A stretch of DNA of 34,393 nucleotides from Chara braunii (GCA_003427395.1 BFEA01000034.1:658896-693288); one strand, 5' to 3'. Counted from the first letter of the stretch, positions 9,127 to 18,411 are shown. Notes: generated by a model from the letters alone, not told the origin. Numbers and translations are program-made.

Positions 9127-10230
9127 ACCACCACTCCCCCGACAGCTGAAAATGGCCATTCCGATGAGTTAGGGCCGCATTCGGGGGGAGGTCGCCGACC
9201 GTGGTGTCAGTAGTGAAGTGGCCGTCAGGGAAGAAACTTTGCTTTTCCCTTTGGACCCTTGTGGTGGCCGGCGCCGTAGAGCCCGCAATCTACACAATTG
9301 AATTTGTTGAATAAATCGATCGTTGGAGCATCGCAAGATACATGTCCATTTGATTCACAGCTCATGAAAGTTGCAAAAAAAAATTAAAAAAAATAAAAAA
9401 AAAGAATCTATCCAGATACAACTCCGGCCTTTCTTAGGTAAGAGTTGTGGCAGCGTGAAGGATCCAGATCACACCGTAGATTCCTGGATTTGACGGCAAG
9501 ATAATCATTGTGCAAGGTTCCTGCTCGCAGGAAGTTAAAATTTTCAGATAAAAAAACAAAAAAGGATGCCAAACTACGGCCAACTCCAAAGACTTCATCG
9601 ATGCTATCTAGCAGCTGGAGGATGGACGATCTACGGTTGAAGATGCTGCCACCTTTGACTATTCCACCTTGTGTCGTGAATGTTCCATGAAGGATCTATC
9701 TTTTTCACAAAAAAGAAAAAAGAAAAACGAAGGATACACTTTCATTTTTTTTTAGTTTTTTTTTCACTACATTATTTTTGTCTCCTGTGCATGTGGTAAC
9801 TGGTGGATCCAGGCCCTTCGCTGGTGGATTGGGGGCAAGGTCCCACGAGCCAAATGGACGTGTTCAATCTTGATTTTCTGCACCATTCCTACAAAGACGT
9901 CCAGATGCAGGCATTCAATCCAATCCTCTTTGCGAGTGGGACCTCCGTAACTGATGTCTAGAACATGGCGTCACAAAAAAATAAAAAAGAACTTCAACAA
10001 CAAGAAAAAAAGAAAAAAAGAAAAAAAACGTCAGAACGATTTCGTAGCGCCGCCAAAGTGGCTAAAACTGAAATCAGACCACTCCGAGATCAGCTCAAAA
10101 TGTCGCCTGGGACACTAGCTTCCTTGGAGAGACTGGGCCAGCAGGCACAGCTACCGGTAGTCTGCATACTGATTCCATATTTCTGCCTACCGGCCCCCCC
10201 TTACTTTAGGCTGCGGGAGGTAGCCGTGGT
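9127..10230. mobile_element. TTAA-flanked insertion with imperfect terminal inverted repeats (1,104 bp)
   Basis: The segment is bounded by TTAA at 9123-9126 and 10231-10234. Removing it with one TTAA restores the gag codons for ARWLNGLV. The left end is ACCACCACTCCCCCGACAG and the right end, on the other strand, is ACCACGGCTACCTCCCGCAG, an imperfect inverted repeat. TTAA duplication is known for piggyBac, Kolobok and Sola3 transposons; no transposase of these is visible. On the minus strand the interior contains CESNGHVSC and CVDCGLYGAGHHKGP, zinc-knuckle-like texts, and A/T homopolymer-rich tracts divide it into blocks. It could be a non-autonomous element carrying a gene fragment. Confidence 0.55.
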
Positions 10231-11321
10231 TTAACCAACGTGCTGCCGATCCCTCTAAAAAGGAGGCAGCCACTATGACTTCCTGTTCTGGCCTTGTGAG
10301 CTTGTGCCTCACATAAGTGGGCACAGTCCTCACCTAGGTGTCCAGGTCTTCTTCCTTCTTGTCGCCAGAGAAGGGCTTAGGACTCAACAAGGGGATCTTG
10401 GGCATCCACTGCATAGGCTGGATTGGCCCAGGTGTTTACTGCAATGGTTGCATAGCCACTCAGACAGGTTCCTGCATGCTAGCCTGCGGCTGTCTTGACA
10501 ATGGCACTGTAGCTGCCACCGTCCTCGATGGTCCGGGAGAAGTGCTCAGAACCCGACCACTAACAACTAGTTGTCCGCCTGAGAGACATGCCATATATAA
10601 TCGAAAAGGATGGCCCTATCGGCGACGACGTCACTGAAGGACCTGCAACCGAAGGGGGAACTACAGAGAACTGGGGCTGCCTCATGATTGGACGAGGTCC
10701 CTGAAATGCAGCCAGGATTCGCTTCTGGCCTACCACTAGTTCAGCCAACAGTTCCTGCTGAGCTTCCTTCGTTTCTGCCACACAAAGTAGCGAGTTACGC
10801 AGCGACCGATCAATAAGATTCGATGTAGCATCATCTAGTTCTTCAAGCCATTTTAGCTCCTGCAACCTAGTGCCTAACCTGACTTTTCTCAATCTAGCCC
10901 TTTCTCTTCTCTCTTCTACTTCTCTCAGTTGCCGCTGCAATTCATCATGAAGAGCTTCCGCTTGGAGGAACTCGTAATCCTCCGGCATGAGTGGGGGTTG
11001 CTGGCTGACTTGCAAACCAACAGTCTGACTTATGGAGCATTGGGTACTCTGACTGAATCCTGAGGAAGAGGCCTGAGAAGAGGCCTGTGACATGGTAGAG
11101 GAGGTAGCCATAGTCGCACCTGTGCTAGCTATTCTCCTAGCCCTGGCGGTGGCCTCAGCTTCCCTCGTCCTCCGCAATGCCACCCTCTCCCTAGCTTCTC
11201 TCCACAGCCTCCTTTCCTCTCTTGGACCTAACTCTAGGAAGGTCAAAGGTCGACTGAGAGCAGTTCTACAAGTAACCTTAAGATCCTCCACTAACTCCTC
11301 ACTACTGGCAGCTTCACTCAT
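10231..11321 (-). pseudogene. gag N-terminal part of the nested element
   Basis: The frame starts MSEAASSEELVEDLKVTC at 11321 and runs open to 10560. It has a Ser/Thr/Gln-rich stretch and a long charged helix (LHDELQRQLREVEERRERAR and on) that should form a coiled coil. After a frameshift near 10580 it reads MPKIPLLSPKPFSGDKKEED, LDT*VRTVPTYVRHKLTRPE and VAASFLEGSAARWL, the entry to the capsid domain. The stop is TAG where Trp (TGG) is expected. The Met at 11321 is chosen because it is the first of the long frame and follows the leader. Confidence 0.7.
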
Positions 11322-12575
11322 GAGCTACACTGGAGTGTGATCTAAACTAGAATCCACACTGAATCCTACCTTAGCCTGACACCCAACCAAGTAAGAATAA
11401 TCAATGCATCTCGGTCAGCCTGGACAAAATAGTAAAGCGGTAACCAATAACTAGTGTCAGATCCTACAGGCAACACTATTTCTATTTTTAGATTACTCTA
11501 GAACAGTTTACATGCAGCATAGAATAAACTAAATTATCTGCAGCTGTCTATAAGTTGTCAGACAAGTCCGTAACAACTAAATAATAAAAAATATAAATAA
11601 GCTACCTGTTGAGATGCATGTTGGATGGCAGTTTATCTAATTAATGCCACCGCGAACAGCTACCAAAATCCCCCCCTCCCCCTGTATCCTTCTTGAGTAG
11701 TCACTTTGTGTCAACGCCTTGAGCATCTTGTTGAGCGGCGTGTCTGAAGGTGTGCAATCCGGCCCACCCCTGTGCCCCAAGTTTATGCCGAACTTGCCAG
11801 CCCCTGCGCGTTGTTTACCCTCACATGCAAAGAGCCTTACTTCCGGATTGATCTGGCTATCAAGAGGCAGTTTAAAGACATCCCCCAAGGTCCTCAATAA
11901 TTATTTGACGTCGCAGACAGGACAATGATCACAGCCAGGGTTCAACACCGGAACCCGCCAGAAATATTTAGAGACGGTCTGATAAGCGTTTGTTCAAAGG
12001 GCTGGCAAGCCCTGCATGACCTCTATTGCGCAGCACCAGAACCAAGGACTTGCGGCAAGGCATGTGTGTACTAGTCCCAACGGGTTGGCATGGTGACCTG
12101 GGCCCTTCAGAGGCTTTGCCCGTCTCCCACCAGCTTGCTGCTCGCTGCCAAGGAAGAATGTCAACCCTCAAGGTTGAGCGCTCGCGACAACTCACATTGA
12201 GAGGACTCTCAAGACAGAACTCACTTCCTAACGGTAAGAAGTAACGAGGAGGGTAGATAAGGAAGAGAGCAAAGTACGTCATACTGCTGCCGCCAGCCAC
12301 AGATTTCTCACCGGCAACCTGATGTGCATTTATGATGACCGATCTCTGCCCCGGCACAACCAACATCGTAATGTCGTTCCACCTCGGCTGAAATGCCAGA
12401 TCAGCGAGCTCTCATCACCCAGCATACACCCCTAATGTCACCACATAGCTTCCTGGCACGCCCACACGACCCTGGGCTGCCTTTTGTCCAACGCCCAAGC
12501 CTTATCACTGCCCCACACCTCATGTGAAGCACCGAACAGCTATTGTGAAAGACCAATGAAGCGCAGTTCGAACCA
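11322..12575 (-). other. Leader between PBS and gag, no convincing gene
   Basis: About 1.25 kb separates the PBS from the gag start. Two open frames on the minus strand (12366-11968 and 11897-11637) show no recognisable domain and no repeat elsewhere in the window. Long untranslated leaders are common in plant Ty3/gypsy elements. I see no further feature here. Confidence 0.5.
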
Positions 12576-12587
12576 GCTCCGATACCA
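12576..12587 (-). promoter_or_regulatory. Primer-binding site, initiator tRNA-Met type
   Basis: Three bases after the 5' LTR the minus strand reads TGGTATCGGAGC, one base from TGGTATCAGAGC, the complement of the plant initiator tRNA-Met 3' end. The following CTGGTTCGAA keeps similarity to the T-arm. Confidence 0.7.
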
Positions 12588-12590
12588 AAT

Positions 12591-13582
12591 TACAACGAAA
12601 ATGAGCAACAGCGAGATGACAATAACCAGAATGCACAATCACATTGAAAGCCCGATAGCATCTCACTGTCCAGAAAGCAGCACTGCACCAATATAACACC
12701 AATGGAGAATTCGTAACACTAAAAACCAATGTCAATAAGAGCTTTCTCTCGCCACCACCAACATAAGAGTCCAGTCCCTTCTCCCTACTTGGCGCTCGGC
12801 GCTTCGCCTACTTCCTACACAGCTACTGTCTGCCTACTAATTGACAATGCAACTGTTGACGTCAGCGGCCAATGAAGCACTTGAAGATGTCGCCCGATGC
12901 AGACCTTCGTCAATACCGGGTATGTGCCCTCACATCCTCCTCCTCCTCCTCCTCTCTCTCCCCTAACTTATTCCCACGTCCTCCCTCTGTACACCTGAAG
13001 AACACCCCTGCGCCCCACTGTAGTCCAGGCCCATCCAGCTATGGAGGCTGGGCTATGGTGCTGCCCTCAGCAGCGCCCTGGTTCTTGCACGACCGCATGC
13101 ACTTGCACCATGCCCTTCGCGCCAGCAGCAGCCCACGAGCGTCCACTCCAGCAGCGCTGCCGCTAGCATGCAAGTGCCTGAATGAGGACCAGGCAGCGAG
13201 CTCTTTCCTATATGGAAAGAGCCTGCCTCACTTGGCGGCTTGGCTGGCCTGGGCCTCTGCCCAGAAGCTTCCGGTAGGCCCCAGGAGGCTGTGCCTCTGT
13301 TGCAGCTACTGGGCCTCATTCGGTTGGGCCTCCCAACTGTCGGTGTATGAGGCTGCGATTCTTGCCCAGAGCCTGCATTTCAGGAAAGGCCTGCAAGGCC
13401 ATGGAATGTCTTCGGTGGTCGGCCTGTGTTTCCCTCAACCAACTGGCGCATCAGAACTGCCTGGACCCAAATACGAATTTGACAGCAGAGGGCCTCTCGA
13501 GATTTGTTAGGCCCGCCTTCATTAGGGTGGGCACTTCTGTAACAGGGCCCCCTTAGGCCTGCTGAGGACCCAGTTCCTCGCA
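12591..13582 (-). repeat. 5' LTR of the nested element (about 992 bp)
   Basis: On the minus strand it begins TGCGAGGAACTGGGTCC at 13582 and ends TTCGTTGTA at 12591 (CA mutated to TA). It is homologous to the 3' LTR at 3294-4254, with an extra block near 12970-13010. The conserved palindrome sits at 13201-13221. This LTR would supply the promoter for the element. Confidence 0.85.
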
Positions 13583-13599
13583 CTGGTACCTTTTTTGTT

Positions 13600-13740
13600 T
13601 TTGGGTCCATAAACCCCAATAACCCCACCAACACCCCCAATATCCACCAACACCCCCAATAAACCCCAATAACCCCACCAACACCCCCAATAAACCCCAA
13701 TAACCCCACCAATAAACCCCAATAACCCCACCAACACCCT
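13600..13740. repeat. C-rich minisatellite within the hAT
   Basis: Units of the form AATAAACCCC, AATAACCCC and ACCAACACCCCC repeat about a dozen times. The other hAT copy has a diverged equivalent at about 22230-22395. The G-rich strand has repeated GGGG and GGGGG runs that could fold into G-quadruplexes. Confidence 0.7.
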
Positions 13741-13931
13741 CATACCTCTCCCCCCCCCATCCCCAAAAGTTTCTCAGGGGATTTGGGCTGTACTCGGCAA
13801 GCGCAGTAAAGATTTGAAAAACAAATCAGTGGATGGCTGTTTTCTGAGTGGTCAGCATACCGCCAACCGGTCGGCGCTACCAGTCGGCTGCAAAACAGTG
13901 GGCCGTCGGGGTCGGCAGGTATGCAACCCTG

Positions 13932-13939
13932 CTGGACAG
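13932..13939. repeat. Target-site duplication, right copy (CTGGACAG)
   Basis: Exact copy of 3069-3076, abutting the right end of the hAT-like element. Confidence 0.9.
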
Positions 13940-14135
13940 CCAGCCTCCTCCGGGTTGTGTGTACCGCAAGGGACAGCAAAACAAAGAACTGCAAAGGGAG
14001 ATCCAGGAATTGATTGATAAAGGGTGGAACAGACCTAGTGAGTACGAGTATGGAGCTTATAGAAATCTGAGTTCAGGAAAGAGATCATTATCTATCTTGA
14101 ACACAGGATCTCCACTGCGCGTCATAAACTGGTAG
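13940..14135 (+). pseudogene. Ty3/gypsy RT N-terminal part, second piece
   Basis: This continues the frame that stopped at 3076: QPPPGCVYRKGQQNKELQRE, IQELIDKGWNRPSEYEYGA. The pattern (Y-R-x-S-P...L..QI.ELL.KGWIRPS.S.YGAP) is the usual Ty3/gypsy RT entry. The text then degrades, with PLRVINW before a stop at 14135. The rest of the RT core is missing. Confidence 0.75.
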
Positions 14136-14295
14136 AGGGAATGTAGAGGCTATCATCTCATGATCTCGAGCAGCAAACGTATGTGGTCACCGGCTATTCG
14201 TGGCATTATTATCCTATCGCAAGTTTGTCCCAAACTGCTCAGCAATAACGTGACCTTCAGTTTGTCCCAAGAATGCTTGTTTTTTTTTCTTCGAA

Positions 14296-14430
14296 TGAAG
14301 AATGTGAGACTGCAAAAGTTGAAGGCATTTGTGAGTTATCCAATCCTTCTCATCGTTGATCCCAGTCTACCTTTTGTTCTGACCACTGAGGCAAGCCAGT
14401 TTGGACTCGTTTTTAGGGGGTCCTCTTGGT
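14296..14430 (+). pseudogene. Ty3/gypsy RT-RNase H junction remnant
   Basis: The frame reads RLQKLKAFVSYPILLIVDPS and LPFVLTTEASQFGLV, matching the F-x-x-L-K...PVL..PD..KPFVVTTDASQYG segment at the start of RNase H; the first catalytic Asp is Glu here. It lies about 160 bp after the RT piece, so most of RT is deleted. The element cannot be followed past 14430. Confidence 0.6.
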
Positions 14431-14560
14431 ATTTTTTCGAGTGATTGCCATGTGTTTCTGTTTGAACTCGGTTGTTGTTTTTGAAGGTTTTTTGAAGATT
14501 TTTTCTCTCGGATTGATAATCTGTCATACGGCTGACAGGCCTTTACGTACTAGTTCTGTT

Positions 14561-14770
14561 GACGGCTGGCTCTGTGGCCTGGATTCTGACGACGTGGTAT
14601 TTTTTTGAGAAGATGTGTTGAGCTTGCTAGCGTGTGTTGTAGCTTCTGGATTGACGGCCGGCTCTGTGGCCTGGTTTCTGACGAATTGGTACTGTGTTGA
14701 GCCTTCTTGGCTGGCGTGTGTTGTAGCTTCTAGAATGACGGCCGGCTCTGTGGCCTGGTTTCCGGCGAAT
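14561..14770. repeat. Three tandem units of about 84-92 bp
   Basis: GACGGCYGGCTCTGTGGCC begins units at 14561, 14653 and 14737. On the minus strand they lie in an open frame (14892-14524) and encode repeated NQATEPAV and EATTHAS segments. No family is recognised; the frame has a lysine-rich start and could be chance. Confidence 0.65.
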
Positions 14771-15109
14771 CTGTGTTTTTTTACTACAATGTTGGGTCTT
14801 TTTGCTGGCGCATTTAAATAGCTTCTGAACTTGTTTTTGCGCTTATGGACGGCTTTGGTGCTTTTTTTTATGAGGTTTTGAACTGTGGTCAAGTAATGAA
14901 AATAACCGTCGTTTTTTTTCAGTCCATCAGTGGCCGGGACCGATGTGTTTGGTAGTTTTTCTGGATGACTAAGATGTATCGGGACTAAGTTTTTTGGTAC
15001 CGTACTTGGCTATTTTTGGTAGCTTAGACTGACTAGTGAAGTGGGCGGCTTCTAAGTGTTTGTTCCTGTGTAGAACTCGAGTATATAGGCAATAGTCTCG
15101 ATGTCTGTC

Positions 15110-15253
15110 CTACCGACTTCAGACCCCTGATGATCCTGGTGGGCGGCCAGGTGAAACTGGTAGGGTCCTACGCCATGCGGACTACCGACTTCAGACCCCT
15201 GATGATCCTGGTGGGCGGCCAGGTGAAACCGGTAGGGTCCTACGCCATGCGGA
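15110..15253. repeat. Two tandem 72-bp units
   Basis: Starts at 15110 and 15182 are 72 bp apart and the copies are almost identical. Seventy-two is a multiple of three, and the minus strand frame 15300-15052 encodes a 24-residue repeat containing PHGVGPYRFHLAAHQDHQG. Whether it is translated is unknown. Confidence 0.75.
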
Positions 15254-15570
15254 CGCTTCGACTTCTGCCTTTGTGCTCTACGAAATTTTTTGAAATGCAA
15301 GTCGCGTTCGGGGACATCGTCTACTGGTCTATTGTGTTTCTGGTCGTCCTGTCTTTCGTCTTCCTCCTCTCCCCTCCTCCTCTATCCCTGTCGTCCGACA
15401 GTGGTTTCTGCTGTTTTAAGTTGTCAACCATTACCATCGAATGCTCTAAGCATTAGAGTTTGGCACTGGTATGCTGTGTTACAACAAGATGACAGGATTG
15501 AACTACACCCAGTTGAGTACATAAGTTAAAAGCTGAATTCCCGAAAGGCCGCCAACCCACTTACGAACAG

Positions 15571-16040
15571 GAACTCTTCGTGCATGGGGAAGCTTTCATG
15601 TCTTCTCTTCTTCTTCTTCTCTCTTCTTCCTCCCGTCTTCCTCCACCTTTTCCCCCCCTTTGCTCTCTTGCCTGTTTGGTTCCATTCGATTCTCTGTATG
15701 TTGGACTTCTGTCTCAACCTCAACCACAACACCATCAAGCTGGCTCCACGTACAGGCATTAGTTACTTCCTCAAGCCGAGAGGGGAAAAAAGTGGACGAA
15801 GACGGGAGGAAGCGTATGGGGAACTCTTCGTGCATCAGGACGCTCTGGATTATTGGGGGCATTCCCTCCTTGGGCCCCACTTCAAAATCACCTAAAAACA
15901 AAAACAAAAAACAGACTTTGCAGTGGATCCATGGATGAGAGATAGGGAAGTAGACTCTCTGTCAACACATAGCCTCAACCACAACACCATCAAGCTGGCT
16001 CCATACATTACACAGGCATTAGGTACTTCCTGAAGCCGAA
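15571..16040. repeat. Diverged tandem duplication of about 250 bp
   Basis: GAACTCTTCGTGCAT occurs at 15571 and 15821, and CCTCAACCACAACACCATCA at 15718 and 15973 followed by shared AGCTGGCTCCA and GGCATTAG. The order is the same in both copies, so this is a tandem duplication. A TCTTCTTC-rich tract lies in the first copy. Confidence 0.6.
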
Positions 16041-16489
16041 GCACGGTAAGGGTCCCGGCAAAATACATATGAGGACGATGGACCACGTTTCCAGCAAGTG
16101 CAGCTCCTCACCAATAAACAGAGGCCACAAAAACGAACATGTGCTGCAGGGCCTTGCTCCTATCACCCCTGCAACATCAGCAGCAGATGTAAAAAAATTC
16201 ACGAAAAACTATCTTACCAGTTGTGGCTCCACCCGCAAAAAAACGTTGAAATTTTGCAAAAAAGAGCAAGTCCAATGAGGGGTGTGGTGGCCTGAGCGCA
16301 GTTGCACAGCAACTGGCCTCCTTCGCCATCTCCCTCTTCCTCCTCCTCCTCCTCCACTGCCATCGCCCTCGTCCACGCCATCGCCATTCTCATACTCCTC
16401 CTCCCCTTACCTCCGATCTGATCTGGAAAGCATCTTGCGACCCCTCTTCATATCCCCCAACCTCCCCCATTCCCCCACCTGCACCATCA

Positions 16490-16610
16490 CCTCATATACG
16501 ACGTGACCTTTCCAAACTCCCCTCCTTCCCTTTCCCCACCTTCACCATGACCTCATATACGACGTGACCTTTCCAAACTCCCCTCCTTCCCCTCCCTAAG
16601 CGTTAGTTAG
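16490..16610. repeat. Tandem 61-bp units, pyrimidine-rich
   Basis: CCTCATATACGACGTGACCT recurs with period 61 (16490 and 16551), each followed by CCAAACTCCCCTCCTTCCC. No coding signal. Confidence 0.7.
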
Positions 16611-16645
16611 CATGTTGAGAGCCCCTTACCTCCTCCCCCATCCCC

Positions 16646-16706
16646 ACGCATGTGACATCACCTTTCTGAACTCCCCTTTTTACCCAACCGTTAGCATGTT
16701 GCAAGG

Positions 16707-16772
<66 letters not shown>

Positions 16773-16865
16773 GCATGTGACATCACCTTTCTGAACTCCC
16801 CTTTTTACCCATGCTAACACCTTTCTGAACTCCCCTTTTTACCCAACCGTTAGCATGTTGCAAGG

Positions 16866-16925
<60 letters not shown>

Positions 16926-17141
16926 ACATGCGTGCTCGACCTTGCGCCCTTCTCCCCCTCCCCCTCCCTGCTGTGTGCCGTTCCTGGCTCCCTTCTCCCA
17001 CTCCCCCTCTCCGCTGTGTGCCGACACACACACACACATGCGTGCTCGACCTTGCGCCCTTCTCCCACTCCCCCTCCCTGCTGTGTTCCGTTCCTGGCTC
17101 CCTTCTCCCACTCCCCCTCTTCGCTGTGTGCCGCTCCCTCT

Positions 17142-17190
<49 letters not shown>

Positions 17191-17311
17191 GCACATTTCA
17201 CCCGGTAGCCATCTCGTCATCCCCCTCTCACTCTTTCGCCCAGTGCCGCTCCCGCTACTATGCTGCCCCCCGCTACCCCGTTCCCACTCTCTCTCTCTCT
17301 CTCTCTCTCTC
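16646..17311. repeat. Complex microsatellite block (CT)n/(CA)n with longer tandem units
   Basis: (CT)n runs lie at about 16709-16770, 16866-16902 (followed by (CA)n to 16927), 17145-17189 and 17287-17311. Between them ACGCATGTGACATCACC recurs with period 125 (16646, 16771) and CGTGCTCGACCTTGCGCCCT with period 110 (16931, 17041). The last CT run enters the assembly gap, which is probably why assembly failed here. Long open frames over this block are composition artefacts. Confidence 0.85.
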
Positions 17312-17981
17312 NNNNNNNNNNNNNNNNNNNNNNNNNNNNNNNNNNNNNNNNNNNNNNNNNNNNNNNNNNNNNNNNNNNNNNNNNNNNNNNNNNNNNNNNN
17401 NNNNNNNNNNNNNNNNNNNNNNNNNNNNNNNNNNNNNNNNNNNNNNNNNNNNNNNNNNNNNNNNNNNNNNNNNNNNNNNNNNNNNNNNNNNNNNNNNNNN
17501 NNNNNNNNNNNNNNNNNNNNNNNNNNNNNNNNNNNNNNNNNNNNNNNNNNNNNNNNNNNNNNNNNNNNNNNNNNNNNNNNNNNNNNNNNNNNNNNNNNNN
17601 NNNNNNNNNNNNNNNNNNNNNNNNNNNNNNNNNNNNNNNNNNNNNNNNNNNNNNNNNNNNNNNNNNNNNNNNNNNNNNNNNNNNNNNNNNNNNNNNNNNN
17701 NNNNNNNNNNNNNNNNNNNNNNNNNNNNNNNNNNNNNNNNNNNNNNNNNNNNNNNNNNNNNNNNNNNNNNNNNNNNNNNNNNNNNNNNNNNNNNNNNNNN
17801 NNNNNNNNNNNNNNNNNNNNNNNNNNNNNNNNNNNNNNNNNNNNNNNNNNNNNNNNNNNNNNNNNNNNNNNNNNNNNNNNNNNNNNNNNNNNNNNNNNNN
17901 NNNNNNNNNNNNNNNNNNNNNNNNNNNNNNNNNNNNNNNNNNNNNNNNNNNNNNNNNNNNNNNNNNNNNNNNNNNNNNNNN
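17312..17981. other. Assembly gap (670 N)
   Basis: Undetermined bases. Reading frames that cross it are meaningless. Confidence 0.99.
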
Positions 17982-18076
17982 TGCATGGCGCATGAACAGG
18001 GACCAGATGCGGATATCGCACACCCATGCGCCATGTGTGACGAGCGCGAGGCTGAGGGAGAGCCGCGGGAGAGGAG
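17982..18076. other. 95-bp exact copy of 25824-25918, probably misassembled
   Basis: All 95 bases equal 25824-25918. The copy sits between the gap and a library adapter junction and ends exactly at the adapter. It is best read as the other arm of a mate-pair fragment built into the scaffold, not as a genomic duplication. Confidence 0.85.
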
Positions 18077-18114
18077 CTGTCTCTTATACACATCTAGATG
18101 TGTATAAGAGACAG
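18077..18114. other. Nextera mate-pair junction (two Tn5 mosaic ends)
   Basis: CTGTCTCTTATACACATCT is followed directly by AGATGTGTATAAGAGACAG. These are the two 19-bp Tn5 mosaic ends joined head to head, the circularisation junction of Nextera mate-pair libraries. Its translations (such as SYTHLDVYKRQ) are adapter peptides. It is not native DNA. Confidence 0.97.
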
Positions 18115-18208
18115 CTCTCTCTCTCTCTCTCTCTGTGGCGCACTGTTGACGCAGCGCTCTTCTCTCCCGCCCCCTCTCTGCCATATGCCGCTCCCGGTCC
18201 CGCAAAAA
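18115..18208. other. CT run and GC-rich spacer, no gene
   Basis: A (CT)n run of about 20 bp is followed by sequence resembling the CCCTCTCTGCCATATGCCGC type units before the gap. Nothing else is recognised. Confidence 0.5.
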
Positions 18209-18257
18209 AATTCCCACGGTGTGACGGGCGGTGTGTACAAGGCCTGAGTACATATTG

Positions 18258-18301
<44 letters not shown>

Positions 18302-18393
18302 TTTCTCGAGTTGCAGAGAACAATCCGAACTGAGGCAATGTTTCAGGATTCGCTCCGCCTTAAAGCCTTGCTTCCTATTGTCATTGCCATTGT
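18209..18393 (-). rRNA. rrn18: Nuclear insert of mitochondrial small-subunit rRNA (rrn18 3' part)
   Basis: The plus strand reads GGTGTGACGGGCGGTGTGTA and GCATGCTGATCCGCGATTAC, the antisense of the highly conserved 3' region of 16S-type rRNA. Downstream, CTCGAGTTGCAGAGAACAAT and GGATTCGCTCCGCCTTA are typical of plant mitochondrial rrn18 rather than plastid or common bacterial 16S. It covers only about 185 bp, has substitutions, and is flanked by nuclear microsatellites, so it is a nuclear mitochondrial insert (NUMT) and not a working gene. Homology stops at about 18393. Confidence 0.85.
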
Positions 18394-18411
18394 AACTCTC
18401 ACATGTGCGCA

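Larger units (their letters stand above)
3294..13582 (-). mobile_element. Nested full-length Ty3/gypsy chromovirus-type retrotransposon, degraded
   Basis: Reading down the minus strand the order is 5' LTR (13582-12591), PBS (12587-12576), leader, gag, zinc knuckle, protease, RT, RNase H, integrase, chromodomain, PPT (4267-4256) and 3' LTR (4254-3294). The two LTRs are clearly homologous, with roughly nine in ten bases alike by eye plus indels, so the insertion is not recent. Pol order PR-RT-RH-IN marks Ty3/gypsy. The copy cannot move by itself: RT has a lost catalytic Asp and a stop, integrase has stops and a frameshift, and gag carries two foreign insertions. No 5-bp target duplication is visible (CACGGG on the left against CTGGT on the right). 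Confidence 0.85.
3077..13931. mobile_element. Non-autonomous hAT-like transposon, split by a nested Ty3/gypsy element
   Basis: The left end reads CAGTTTTGCATACCCCGCC. The right end, read on the other strand, begins CAGGGTTGCATACCTGCCG, an imperfect terminal inverted repeat starting CAG as in hAT elements. The 8-bp flanks are identical. The hAT's own sequence is 3077 to about 3175 and 13583-13931; the rest is the nested retroelement and a 118-bp stretch of unclear origin. Shared interior landmarks with the copy at 22088-22583 include GGTCGGCACCTACCG, CGGCACCCC, a T-run before GGGTCC, C-rich repeats and a segment around AAAGTTTCTCAG. No transposase is seen, so it would need enzyme supplied elsewhere. 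Confidence 0.85.

Noticed and set aside
11968-12366. Possible additional gene in the retrotransposon leader
   Set aside because: No recognisable domain, no second copy for comparison, and leaders of this length are common.
15892-16086. SINE suggested by repeated GASLMVLWLRL translation
   Set aside because: The two copies are explained by a local tandem duplication of about 250 bp; no box A/B pair or poly-A tail was found.
18209-18393. Bacterial 16S contamination
   Set aside because: The variable part (CTCGAGTTGCAGAGAACAAT, GGATTCGCTCCGCCTTA) fits plant mitochondrial rrn18, and part of it is duplicated together with nuclear flank.
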